A stretch of DNA of 44,401 nt from Candidatus Sumerlaeia bacterium (GTDB lineage: Bacteria > Sumerlaeota > Sumerlaeia > JADFCW01). The position numbers and the translations under genes are program-made. The DNA lies in contig JAOAGV010000027.1 in the NCBI GenBank assembly GCA_026415575.1, forward strand, positions 1 through 44,401, read 5' to 3'. Of the stretch, positions 16,362-24,895 are shown piece by piece (within the stretch, counting starts at the first letter, position 1; the number at the start of each line of letters is the position of its first letter). A model generated the notes under the pieces. That model searched no databases, was not told the origin of the DNA, and saw nothing but the letters and a program-made list of their open reading frames with translations.

Positions 16362-18821
16362 CTATGGGCTTTGAAGTTCCAGTACTGCCACGTCTTCGGC
16401 GTCGAGTGCGAGGGTGGTCGTGCCGGCGGCCCAGCGGACCGTCTGTCCGGAAACGAGTTCACGGCTGGTTTCGGGTAAAGCGCCAAACGCTTTATCGAGC
16501 GTGATGGTGGTGGTGCGGCGCTCGGCGCTGTCATTAAACACAGTGAGATAGCATTGTGCCTTGCCGCCGAACCGTTCTACATAGACTTTCGGGTCGCTAG
16601 AGCGGGCAAGCGTAACCGGTTCCCATCCGGCCTCAGCCACGAGTTTGCAAAGCGGCACGTATTTTTTGAACAGCGGCCGGTCGCGGTCGTAAAGGGCCGG
16701 TTGGGAGAAGTAGTGTTTCTCCGAGGCATTGTGGCTGAAAAAGCCGGGGAACATTCCATAGGCAAGCGACCGTTTCATATACTTTTCAACCAGCGCGTGG
16801 GAAAAGTTCTCGAACTCGGTGTTCATCAAGAAGCAGTAGGGTTTGCCTTTGCACAGCGCGCGCCGATACAGCAAATCGGCGTCGGACATTGGCCGCCAGC
16901 GGCCTTGCGGATTCCAGTCGGTCTCGGTGCCCATCACGTCGAGCATCGGGGCGAGCCAGCACAGACGCGTCGGTGCGCCATTGGCCATCATCAATTTGCC
17001 CATGGGGTGGATGTCGCGTTCGATGCCGCGGACGTATTCGAAAGCGATAAGGCCGCGAAAGATGGCAGGCCGGTGCGTGTCGGGCGAAAAGACGAGCGGG
17101 GTTTCGGCGGCGGCGAAGTGATCGCGCCGATAATCCAGTTCGTCGGTCACATAGCCTTCGCTTGAATCCACATATTCGCCGTCGAGGTCGCCCTTGCGCT
17201 TGGGGCCGTAGAGTTGATCGCGCAACTGGGGATTCCATTTGTTGCCGAAGTCGGTCACATCGCCGCGAATGCCGGGCATAGAATTCATGCTCCATACGGC
17301 GCCGTTGCACCAGGGGGTATCGAGCAATCGCGCGGGAACACTGCCTTCGCTGTCGTGAAAGGCGCTGGTGAGAAAGGCCTTTGCCTGCGGCCGGCCCTGT
17401 GCGGCCAGCCGGTGCGCTTCGGCAAGGGCGGCTTCACGCGTGCGCGGCATGTCGGCGGGCATCGGCATCCACCACGTCATCGGCTCTGTGTAGCGAAACG
17501 TGATAATGCCGTGCGCATCGTCCCAAACGGTCTCGTTGTTGCCCTCCTTGATCTTGAAGCCAAAGTCCTCCCAACCCTTCACCTTGCTGATGGCATAGAA
17601 CGGCATCCAAAGGCCCTGTTCGGCGACGCGGCGCACGAAGGCCTCGGGGAAGAGGCGATAGTATTCGGCAAGCGCGGCGCGAAATTCCCACGCCGGATCG
17701 AAACGGAACGTACAGAAGCGGACGCGGGCCGACGGCTTTTCCGGTGCGAAACCGATGTCATAGGCCAGATAGAACTCGCCCGTTGCCGCGTTGTAAGCCA
17801 TGCGGAAGAAGGCCGGATGGCTCATGTCAATGCCCAGAGCGATACCGCGTTGCTTGTCCGCCATGGCGGCCAGCGGATAGAGCGAGAGCCGGCCGTTGGC
17901 GACGCGGAATTGTGCGGCACGAATATGCTCGCGGCCGGGCTTGACCGGATCGCTGCGGCGCGGGTGGTCAAACCAGCGTGCGCCGTCGGGCAAGACGGGA
18001 AGGGTGTAGTAGAGCGTGACGGCGCGGTCCTTGCCGGTGGTGTCGCGGAGCGTTACATCGAAAAACGTTGCACCGGACTGGTTTGTCTTCTTCACATCCA
18101 GTTTCACTCCCAGTGCTTCGCCGGCAATGCGCAGGAAGTCGCTTCCGGCGGCAACATCCCGAATCTGAAACCCTTCGGCGGGAGCGCCGCGTCGAATTAC
18201 CGGCACACCATCAAACACCGCGCCGCCTTCGGGCGCGGAAACCGCGCGCAACTCGGCACCGCGAAACATCGCCCGGCCGCCGTGCCCGCGAAACAGCATG
18301 TAGAACGTCAACGTCTTGATGGGGCGTTCGGGAACGATGACCACTTGCGCGCGTTGCCAGTCGTGCGTACCCGTTTTGAACGGGGCCGACTGGCCCCAGA
18401 GCGGTGTGCCGTTGTCATACACGAGGTCCACATAGACCGAGTAGTCGGGATCGCTGAAGCCGGTCACACCCTCGGCCTTGCTCCATGCCGACGCGATAAC
18501 GGCCTCGGGTTGCGATTGGTTGAGCACGACGGTTTGACTTACACCGCGGCGGGTCTTGGTGTCCGTGCCGTTGTCGCAAACAAAGACCTCCCCGTCGAGC
18601 GCAAAGCCTTTCTCGTAGGGTCGCCAAGCGTTGGATTTGAGGAGATTTTCGCCGGCAGTCTCCGGCGCGATGACGGTTTTGATTGGAGCGCCGTCCGCTG
18701 CAGAAGACAGGGTCATGGTTTCAGCGGCCATAACCACGGCTGAGGCAAAAGACAAAGCGGAAAGAATTGCGAAAAGTAGGCAACTGCCAAAGCGCCCTAT
18801 TTCAAGATTGTGTTTGTTCAT
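16362..18821 (-). CDS. Large secreted protein, possible glycoside hydrolase of unassigned family
   Basis: The 819-residue product has an N-terminal signal peptide (about 1-33, hydrophobic LLFAILSALSFASAVVMAAE). A beta-rich region follows (about 35-370), then a long middle rich in aromatic residues and acidic motifs (TEPMTWWMPMP, AFHDSEGS, DLDGEYVDSSEGY near 543-555, DELDYRRDH). It ends with a short beta domain (YLTVFNDSAERRTTTITL, DAEDVAVLEL) like the C-terminal sandwich of retaining glycosidases. This layout suggests a TIM-barrel carbohydrate-active enzyme, but I do not recognise the family and cannot name catalytic residues. The ATG at 18821 is chosen because the signal peptide starts there; upstream in-frame ATGs lack one. 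It lies 162 nt downstream of a Gfo/Idh oxidoreductase on the same strand. Confidence 0.6.
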   Translation of the reverse strand: MNKHNLEIGRFGSCLLFAILSALSFASAVVMAAETMTLSSAADGAPIKTVIAPETAGENLLKSNAWRPYEKGFALDGEVFVCDNGTDTKTRRGVSQTVVLNQSQPEAVIASAWSKAEGVTGFSDPDYSVYVDLVYDNGTPLWGQSAPFKTGTHDWQRAQVVIVPERPIKTLTFYMLFRGHGGRAMFRGAELRAVSAPEGGAVFDGVPVIRRGAPAEGFQIRDVAAGSDFLRIAGEALGVKLDVKKTNQSGATFFDVTLRDTTGKDRAVTLYYTLPVLPDGARWFDHPRRSDPVKPGREHIRAAQFRVANGRLSLYPLAAMADKQRGIALGIDMSHPAFFRMAYNAATGEFYLAYDIGFAPEKPSARVRFCTFRFDPAWEFRAALAEYYRLFPEAFVRRVAEQGLWMPFYAISKVKGWEDFGFKIKEGNNETVWDDAHGIITFRYTEPMTWWMPMPADMPRTREAALAEAHRLAAQGRPQAKAFLTSAFHDSEGSVPARLLDTPWCNGAVWSMNSMPGIRGDVTDFGNKWNPQLRDQLYGPKRKGDLDGEYVDSSEGYVTDELDYRRDHFAAAETPLVFSPDTHRPAIFRGLIAFEYVRGIERDIHPMGKLMMANGAPTRLCWLAPMLDVMGTETDWNPQGRWRPMSDADLLYRRALCKGKPYCFLMNTEFENFSHALVEKYMKRSLAYGMFPGFFSHNASEKHYFSQPALYDRDRPLFKKYVPLCKLVAEAGWEPVTLARSSDPKVYVERFGGKAQCYLTVFNDSAERRTTTITLDKAFGALPETSRELVSGQTVRWAAGTTTLALDAEDVAVLELQSP

Positions 18822-18983
18822 AGAGCAGCCTGTCTTCGCGCGCGGCAGGATAGGCAATGGTTTTTCCCTCATGTTTGGTGCGCTCCAATCCATCGGACGT
18901 CGTCGGCATCGTCTGTGGAAATGGGCGGCGCACAATCTACGCCGCCCATTTTCCATGATCTGCCGCCTAAGGCAAACCCGCAG

Positions 18984-20240
18984 TTATCCCACATACAGCA
19001 CTTCTTTGCCGCGGCCTTGCTGGACGAGCGGAATATAGGTGTCCAACTCCTTTTGCACCTGCGGGTCGGTCAGGTCTATGGTCTTCTTCATATCCGCGGA
19101 CATGTAGGCGGCGGTCACCAGTTTGGTGATCTCAAGGCCATAGGACAGCGGCAGAAGCCCGTCGCGGCCTTCGAGGAAGGCGTTGCGGGCGTCTTCGTTT
19201 TCGTCGGTGTAGCCGTAGAGGTCCGCCTCGTTATACTGAACCGCGAGCAGGCCGCGGCTGGCCGTTGCCTTTTCGAGGGCGGCTTCCTGATCAGCGACCG
19301 CCTCGGCAGCCACGTCGCCAATGAACACATTGAGCGGCGAAATCAGCGTATTGACCTCGAACGCATAGCCCGGCCCCATCCCGTCCATAAACAATCGCAG
19401 ACCCTGCTTTTCAAACATCCACGAGTTGGTGAACTGGGCCTTGACGATCTGTCCGGTTTCGGGATTTTTGTAAGTGATCATGCCCGTGGCGAAATCCTCG
19501 CCGGGTGTCTTCGAGTAGTCCACGCCGCGATCCTTGAGGAGCTTCTCGCGCCAGTAGGGCAGGCCCCACTTCAAGAGCGCGATCTCGGCATTGACGGCGA
19601 TGGGCTGGAGAAATGTAATCGGCTTGCCCAGAGGGGTTAAAGCATACCAACCGACAGCGATGCTGTGGCAGCCCATGTCGCACAGCACGCCGCCGCCCTG
19701 GCGCGTGGGGTCCCAGAACCAACCCATGTGCGGGCCGCCATGCTCCTCAGACGAACGCGTCAGCGACATCGGCCCCATCGTGCGCTGCTGGGGGGCCAGT
19801 TGCGCCAACGCCGCCTTGATCGGCTTCATGTGAATCTGGTTCTCGAAATAGGCGGTCTTGAGGTTGGCTTCCTTGGCAAGCGCCACCATTCGTTTCGCTT
19901 CAGCCACGTTGCGCGCCAGCGGCTTCTCGCAAATCAGCCCTTTGAGCTCCGCGCCCGCTTTGACCGCTGCGACAATTTCCTCCATCACGGCCAAGCGTGC
20001 AAAGTTCGGACAGTAAATGGCAATCGCATCCACATGCTTGGCCATCTCAGTCACCGAGGGATAGATGGTGCAGGGACCCAGTCCGGTTTGTTTGGCGTAG
20101 GCTTGGAGTTCCGGGGCGCCTTCAGGCGCGACGACACCCGACAGTTCCATCCCGCGCACTTCGGTCATGGCGCGCGCCTGAAACCGGGCAACAAATCCCG
20201 CGCCGACCATTCCGACTCGCAAGGTCTGTCCGTTTGCCAT
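18984..20240 (-). CDS. Gfo/Idh/MocA family oxidoreductase
   Basis: The 418-residue NAD(P)-dependent dehydrogenase has an N-terminal Rossmann fold with VGMVGAGFVARF (9-20) and the family lysine in EKPLA (105-109). A C-terminal alpha/beta domain contains GGGVLCDMGCHSIAVGWYAL, where the catalytic His of the DxxxH pattern sits. Substrates in this family are sugars, inositols and amino sugars; the exact one is not visible. No Tat-type leader is present, so it is cytoplasmic. The ATG follows GAGGAGGAA. Same-strand adjacency to the large secreted protein suggests joint use in sugar metabolism. Confidence 0.9.
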   Translation of the reverse strand: MANGQTLRVGMVGAGFVARFQARAMTEVRGMELSGVVAPEGAPELQAYAKQTGLGPCTIYPSVTEMAKHVDAIAIYCPNFARLAVMEEIVAAVKAGAELKGLICEKPLARNVAEAKRMVALAKEANLKTAYFENQIHMKPIKAALAQLAPQQRTMGPMSLTRSSEEHGGPHMGWFWDPTRQGGGVLCDMGCHSIAVGWYALTPLGKPITFLQPIAVNAEIALLKWGLPYWREKLLKDRGVDYSKTPGEDFATGMITYKNPETGQIVKAQFTNSWMFEKQGLRLFMDGMGPGYAFEVNTLISPLNVFIGDVAAEAVADQEAALEKATASRGLLAVQYNEADLYGYTDENEDARNAFLEGRDGLLPLSYGLEITKLVTAAYMSADMKKTIDLTDPQVQKELDTYIPLVQQGRGKEVLYVG

Positions 20241-20338
20241 GGTTTGGTTCCTCCTCGATAAGGTAGACTGTTAATAAAATCTCAACCTGCTTGTGGGAAA
20301 CTCTGTGAAAGTGCAATTTGCGCGTCAAGTGTTTATGG

Positions 20339-20433
20339 TGGGATGGACGCGGCCAACAGAGTGGACAGAGCGCTCGGGGGTGGACAAAATCATTCCATTC
20401 TGTCCATCCTGCCCATGCCGTTCACTTTGTCCA
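20339..20433. repeat. 9-nt-period repeat, two opposed tracts (copies 4 and 5)
   Basis: Left tract, TGGA phase: TGGGATGGA (20339-20347), CGCGGCCAA, CAGAGTGGA (20357-20365). Right tract, CCA phase: TTCTGTCCA (20398-20406), TCCTGCCCA, TGCCGTTCA, CTTTGTCCA (20425-20433). Being opposed, the tracts can fold back on each other. They lie in the 302-nt gap between divergent genes (20241-20542), which otherwise shows nothing recognisable. Confidence 0.65.
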
Positions 20434-20542
20434 TTCTCTCGTCACGCCTCAAACTTCAGTTTGACTTTCCCCGCGGTTTTTCGTTTGCAGCACATTGGCT
20501 TGTTCCTCAAGCCCATCCGAGCTCGGCGGCTATGTTGGTAAA

Positions 20543-21964
20543 ATGACAAGAAGCCCCTTTGGCCCCCCAATCCCCCCGGTTCGTTTGGTGGCACGGGCGC
20601 ACACGCTTGTTATCGCGCTGTTGTGCCTGCTGCCCCCGTTTTTTATTTCCTACCGGCTGCCGACGCTTCACGAATTGACCGATAACAAGTGGCTGGTCGT
20701 GATCTTTTTATCTGCGTGTGCCACAGGTTTAAGCGTTGCCGCATGGGCGCTGTCAGGCAACCGGCGGCCGGCCCCGTTGTCGGCGTTGAAGGCGGCGCTG
20801 CTGGCGGGGCTGCTTCTATCGGTAGGCACTCGTCTTTTTTCCGCACTTGTCTCGCCGCTTCCATCCGCCGCGTTGCACGCCGCCCTTCCGCCGATCGCGC
20901 TGGCGGGGCTATTTCTGACACTGGTTCTTCTGCCGCCGTCGGCCGCGCAGATTCGCAAATGGGCATGGCTGACCATTCTTGCCGGCGCAGTCATCGGCCT
21001 GCTGGCCTTGCTCCAGCACAGCGGGCTCGACCCGCTCCGCGCACTGGTGCGCTATCGCGACACGGTTCGCTATCGCACGGGCGTCTATGTTACGCTCGGC
21101 AACCCTGAATACCTCGGAGGCTATCTGGCTCCGGTTGCGATGTTGGCTTTGGGAATGCTGATCGGAGGGGCGACCGGACGATCGCGCGCGATCGCGGCGG
21201 CCGGCTGCATCCTTGCCGGATGGGCGGCCTTTCTTACCGGCTCGCGCGGCGCATTTTTGGGAATGCTGGCCGGCGGGGCGGTCTTGCTGATTGTGTGGCT
21301 GGCCCAATCGCCGGTGTTTTCCCACCGCATGCGCCGCCTTGCATTCGCCGCGGCAGGCTGCGGTTTGGCTATGGCAGTCGCGCTCGTGGTTTTCAGCCCC
21401 GCGGGAAGCCGGATCGCAATGATGCGGGCGCGTTTGGGCGAAATTGCGCAACCCTACAGCGAATCGCTGCGCGACCGAATTGTATTCAACCTGGTCGGGC
21501 TGGAAATGATTTCCCGTCATCCGGTTTTTGGCATCGGGCCCGGACGGTTCGGCGTCGAGTTCTATCCGGCCTTGCTGGCAATGGCTGCGCGCGACGAGGG
21601 TTCGGCTTTCGCGATGATAGCGCGGGAATTCAACGGCGCCGTCGCTGAACACGCCCACAACGACTGGCTGCAAATTTGGGCGGAAACCGGCGGCGTCGGA
21701 TTTGCCGCATGGCTGTGGTTTGTTATCGTCTGGTTCGTGGCGATCGCGCGGGCGCTCGTTCACCCCGTATTATCACTTCCCGGCCGGTTTTTGATGCTGG
21801 CGGCTGCCGCTGCGTGTGTTGCGCTTCTGGTCAATGGTGTGTTCAATTTCCCGCTACACGAGCCAGTCCGCGCAGCGTTATTCTGGCTGTGCGCCGCTTG
21901 GAGTGCCACGCTGGCTCTATATGTACCATGGGAAGCAAACGTACCAAGGCCCGCCGAACCCTAA
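20543..21964 (+). CDS. O-antigen ligase/polymerase family membrane protein (second copy)
   Basis: The 473-residue polytopic protein has about 11-12 hydrophobic segments. The Wzy_C region shows LTGSRGAFLGMLAG (Arg at the loop entry) and GIGPGRFGVEF. EHAHNDWLQIWAETGGVGFA follows, the classical H-ND-Q-ETG signature of O-antigen ligases and related bacterial exopolysaccharide polymerases. It differs clearly from the paralogue at 2335, which lacks the HAHND motif. The ATG at 20543 is preceded by no strong Shine-Dalgarno; the frame is open to 20495. It is convergent with the aminotransferase. Confidence 0.82.
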   Translation: MTRSPFGPPIPPVRLVARAHTLVIALLCLLPPFFISYRLPTLHELTDNKWLVVIFLSACATGLSVAAWALSGNRRPAPLSALKAALLAGLLLSVGTRLFSALVSPLPSAALHAALPPIALAGLFLTLVLLPPSAAQIRKWAWLTILAGAVIGLLALLQHSGLDPLRALVRYRDTVRYRTGVYVTLGNPEYLGGYLAPVAMLALGMLIGGATGRSRAIAAAGCILAGWAAFLTGSRGAFLGMLAGGAVLLIVWLAQSPVFSHRMRRLAFAAAGCGLAMAVALVVFSPAGSRIAMMRARLGEIAQPYSESLRDRIVFNLVGLEMISRHPVFGIGPGRFGVEFYPALLAMAARDEGSAFAMIAREFNGAVAEHAHNDWLQIWAETGGVGFAAWLWFVIVWFVAIARALVHPVLSLPGRFLMLAAAAACVALLVNGVFNFPLHEPVRAALFWLCAAWSATLALYVPWEANVPRPAEP

Positions 21965-22030
21965 AATCGTTTTGGCGCTTCTTCCCCGCCGGCCCAACAG
22001 CATCTTCTCGCATAGACTCTTTCATCTAGC

Positions 22031-22083
22031 TTTCTAACTTCCAACCTCTTGCCTCTGACCTCTTTGTTTGAGACCAAAGGCCA
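22031..22083. repeat. CT-rich dispersed repeat, copy 2
   Basis: 22031-22066 matches 16261-16296 at 32 of 36 positions, and the block ACCAAAGGCCAC (to 22083) continues the similarity. It sits 66 nt after an O-antigen ligase stop. Confidence 0.6.
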
Positions 22084-22161
22084 CTGTAGCCGTTTTCGGC
22101 CGCTCCCGTGCGTCGCAAGCCAATAAACCACACCTGCGCGCGCCGCACCGTTTGCAAAACG

Positions 22162-22222
22162 GATAGTTGCCCGGCCTGTTGTTTTGCACCTGCGCCCTTT
22201 GCATAGGTGCAACCCAACTATC
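22162..22222. repeat. Nested stem-loop between convergent genes
   Basis: GATAGTTG (22162-22169) pairs with CAACTATC (22215-22222), and inside it TTGCACCT (22184-22191) pairs with AGGTGCAA (22205-22212). Both arms are perfect 8-bp pairs. The position between convergent stops (gap 21965-22298) fits a bidirectional transcription barrier, but there is no T-run. Besides this and the CT-rich repeat I see nothing in the gap. Confidence 0.45.
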
Positions 22223-22298
22223 GCCGGATACGCGCTCCGTGCCCCAATGCAGTTGGTGCAATCTTTATAATCTCGCCGAGGAGGTCAAATCTCGCTGA

Positions 22299-23486
22299 CT
22301 ACGCCAGAGCCTCGGCAATCCGCTCGATGCCTTTTTTGATTTGTTCGAGCGAGGTTGCATAGCTCAAGCGGATGCACCGGTCGTCGCCGAAGGCACCGCC
22401 GGGCACTACGGCCGCGCGCGCCGTTTCCAGCAGATAGTCGGCCATTTCGAACGAAGTCTTGACCACTTTACCGCCCTTGAGCGGTTTGTTGTAACAGCCG
22501 CTGACATCGGGGAAGACATAGAAAGCGCCCTTGGGCATGGGGCAGCGCACGCCGGGAATCTCGTTGAGCGCGCCCACCATGTACCGGCGGCGTTCATCGA
22601 ACGCTTTCAGCATGGTTTGGACGATGGACTGGTCGCCCTGCAGGGCTGCCAGTGCGGCTCGCTGCGAGATCGAGGTGGGGTTCGATGTGCTGTGGTCTTG
22701 GAGCCTCGACATGGCGGCGACGACGTCTTTGGGGCCGGCCAGATAGCCGATTCGCCAACCCGTCATCGAGTAGGTTTTCGAGACGCCGTTGACCAGAATC
22801 GTGCTCTCCTTGTATTCGGGAGCCAGCGCCGGCACGCACACGTGCTCCAGTCCGTCATAGAGGAGTTTTTCGTAGATTTCATCGGAAATGACCGAGACAC
22901 CGTGATCGCTCAGCACATCCATGATGGCCAGCAATTCTTCCTTGGTATAGACTGCGCCGGTCGGATTGCTGGGACTGTTGAGAATGCATAGTGTCGTTTT
23001 GTTGGTGATGGCCTCATGGACTTGGTCGGCGGTCATTTTAAACTCCTGCTCGACGCCTGCGGGGATAATGACGGGCGTTCCGCCGGCGGCCCGCACAAAC
23101 TCCGGATAGCTGACCCAGTAGGGGGCCTGAAAGATGACTTCGTCGCCCGGATCCACGAGGGTTTGCACGGCGTTGTAAATCGAATGTTTTGCACCGCAGG
23201 AAACCAGAATCTGCTCGGGCGTATATTCGATTCCGTTGTCCTTCTTAAACTTTTCGGCAATCGCTTTGCGCAGTTCGGGCGTGCCGGCCGACGGCGTGTA
23301 TTTGGTGAAGCCGGCGTCAAGCGCTTTTTTGGCGGCTTCTTTGATAAAATCGGGGGTGTCAAAATCGGGCTCGCCGGCGCCAAAGCCGACCACGTCCACG
23401 CCTTGGGCCTTGAGCGCATTGGCTTTGTTGGTCACGGCCAGAGTGGCCGACGGAGCAATGGATTTGACGCGAGCAGAGATTTTCAT
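22299..23486 (-). CDS. Class I pyridoxal-phosphate aminotransferase (aspartate-type)
   Basis: The 395-residue fold-type I aminotransferase has PLP-site motifs SPSNPTG (171-177), SDEIYEK (Asp202, Tyr205) and the Schiff-base lysine in GVSKTYSMTGWRIGY (Lys237), with the substrate Arg in IRLSYA near the C-terminus. The N-terminal SARVKSIAPSATLAVTNKA is typical of the thermophile-type (subgroup Ib) aspartate aminotransferases. Likely reaction: aspartate plus 2-oxoglutarate to oxaloacetate plus glutamate; prephenate activity occurs in some relatives. The ATG at 23486 follows GGAGGG at 7 nt, preferred over in-frame upstream codons. It is 86 nt downstream of the M23 peptidase gene. Confidence 0.93.
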   Translation of the reverse strand: MKISARVKSIAPSATLAVTNKANALKAQGVDVVGFGAGEPDFDTPDFIKEAAKKALDAGFTKYTPSAGTPELRKAIAEKFKKDNGIEYTPEQILVSCGAKHSIYNAVQTLVDPGDEVIFQAPYWVSYPEFVRAAGGTPVIIPAGVEQEFKMTADQVHEAITNKTTLCILNSPSNPTGAVYTKEELLAIMDVLSDHGVSVISDEIYEKLLYDGLEHVCVPALAPEYKESTILVNGVSKTYSMTGWRIGYLAGPKDVVAAMSRLQDHSTSNPTSISQRAALAALQGDQSIVQTMLKAFDERRRYMVGALNEIPGVRCPMPKGAFYVFPDVSGCYNKPLKGGKVVKTSFEMADYLLETARAAVVPGGAFGDDRCIRLSYATSLEQIKKGIERIAEALA

Positions 23487-23572
23487 GCTGCAACCCTCCA
23501 TGAAAAATGATTTGGGCCAACGCCGAAACAACCGGAAAATAGGGGATATGAGAGCGGGGAAAAAAGCAAATA

Positions 23573-24688
23573 CTATTGCGAGTCCAAAATCAGATATTCG
23601 GGGTCCACGGGCACGTCGTCCACGAGAACTTCGTAGTGGCAATGGCTGCCGGTGCTGATGCCGGTCGAACCGACCAGAGCGATCACGTCGCCGCGGCGGA
23701 CGCGCGCCCCTGTCTTCACCAAAATCCGCGAGCAGTGGAAATACCGCGTCTTGAATCCGCGAATGCTGGGAACGCCGTCCTTTGGAAACAAGCCCAGACC
23801 GTGGTCCAAGGTCAGAGTCAGTCCTTTGGCCTTGTCATGCATGGCCGACAGCACTCGTCCGTCGGCCGGGGCGATGATCGGCGTCCCCCGCACAGCCGAT
23901 ATATCCAGACCGGAGTGGAAGTCAACCCGCCGATAAAGCGGATGAAGGCGTTTACCGAAGCGGTCGGTGAATGTGTATTCGCCTTGCACGGGACAGATTA
24001 GCGGGGTGGTGGCCAGAAGCGCGTGCTGTGCCCCCAGCAGATGTACGGCACGGTCGAGGCGGGCTACGGCCGCGTCGAGGGCAAAAACCTGCATTTCGCG
24101 CACATGGCGATACGCGCGCTGGCCGCTGCGGGCAAGCAAATCGTCTTGAAGCATTTCATCGAGACCAACCAACGGGCCGCCCCGGCCGGAAAGCGCGGGC
24201 AGCAGGCGCACCGACTCACTCGTGGCAGCCAAAGACGAAGTGGTGGGAACATCCAGAGGCAGGTCCGTAAAACCGGACAATTTGTTCAAGAGACGGTTGA
24301 CGCGGGTAATGCGCTGGCGGGTTTCCTCGATCTGGGCGTTGAGATCGGCTTTCAGCTGGCGGTTTTCCTCGCGCAGCGCCGCCAGCTCGTGTTGCTGCTC
24401 GAGGGCACTGACCCACGGCGCGACTTCACCCCGGCTGAAAATCGCCCTGCCCAGCAGGTAAAGACCGCCGAGGGCAACCAAAAGCGCCGATGCCGTACCG
24501 ACAATCAATATGGCGAGAATGACCCGCTTGGTGGTTTGGAATTGAAGAGGCTTCCCCCATGCCGCCGACGGCACCAGCATGACTGTAATCCGGTCGCGGT
24601 GTCCGCCGGAATCGAAGCGGTCCGACGCTTTCCGGTGTTTTGTTGAACGCGCCGTCAATCGTTTTAGTATGGTGCCCAGCTTCCACAT
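23573..24688 (-). CDS. Membrane-anchored M23 family metallopeptidase
   Basis: The 371-residue product has one transmembrane helix (about 55-83), a coiled coil (93-137, EQQHELAALREENRQLKADL and on) and a C-terminal LytM/M23 domain (about 230-365). Zinc ligands are His258 and Asp262 (FHSGLD) and His351 of HCH (349-351), the HxH pair; His318 (YFHCS) fits the usual catalytic position. All expected residues are present, so it is probably an active peptidoglycan endopeptidase rather than an EnvC/NlpD-type activator. The loop FPKDGVPSIRGFKTR before His318 is longer than usual. The start at 24688 has no clear Shine-Dalgarno; 24580 is an alternative. Confidence 0.88.
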   Translation of the reverse strand: MWKLGTILKRLTARSTKHRKASDRFDSGGHRDRITVMLVPSAAWGKPLQFQTTKRVILAILIVGTASALLVALGGLYLLGRAIFSRGEVAPWVSALEQQHELAALREENRQLKADLNAQIEETRQRITRVNRLLNKLSGFTDLPLDVPTTSSLAATSESVRLLPALSGRGGPLVGLDEMLQDDLLARSGQRAYRHVREMQVFALDAAVARLDRAVHLLGAQHALLATTPLICPVQGEYTFTDRFGKRLHPLYRRVDFHSGLDISAVRGTPIIAPADGRVLSAMHDKAKGLTLTLDHGLGLFPKDGVPSIRGFKTRYFHCSRILVKTGARVRRGDVIALVGSTGISTGSHCHYEVLVDDVPVDPEYLILDSQ

Positions 24689-24813
24689 GGGCGGAAGACA
24701 TCATCCGGGACGGCAGCTTGTCAAACGTTTTTGCACTGCCAGCGACATGGACTTTTCAATAGCGTCTTTGGAGGACTTGCATGCCGATTAACGTAAGATG
24801 GAACAGCCCCCAA

Positions 24814-24883
24814 CGGTCGGGGTGGAACCCGACCCTCCATGGCATCGAAATGAAATACGGTCGGGGTGGAACCCGACCCTCCA
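24814..24883. repeat. Direct pair of a 26-nt palindromic repeat
   Basis: CGGTCGGGGTGGAACCCGAC followed by CCTCCA occurs at 24814-24839 and 24858-24883, identical and 44 nt apart start to start. Each contains the 7-bp stem GGTCGGG/CCCGACC around GTGGAA. It sits in the gap between ychF and the M23 gene. Confidence 0.8.
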
Positions 24884-24895
24884 CGCAGATTTGCA

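Noticed and set aside
17214-18743. Open frame of about 509 codons opposite the large secreted protein
   Set aside because: The minus-strand product has a signal peptide and protein-like composition; the plus-strand one does not.
24814-24883. Possible CRISPR array
   Set aside because: Only two units with an 18-nt gap, internal palindromes and no cas genes nearby.
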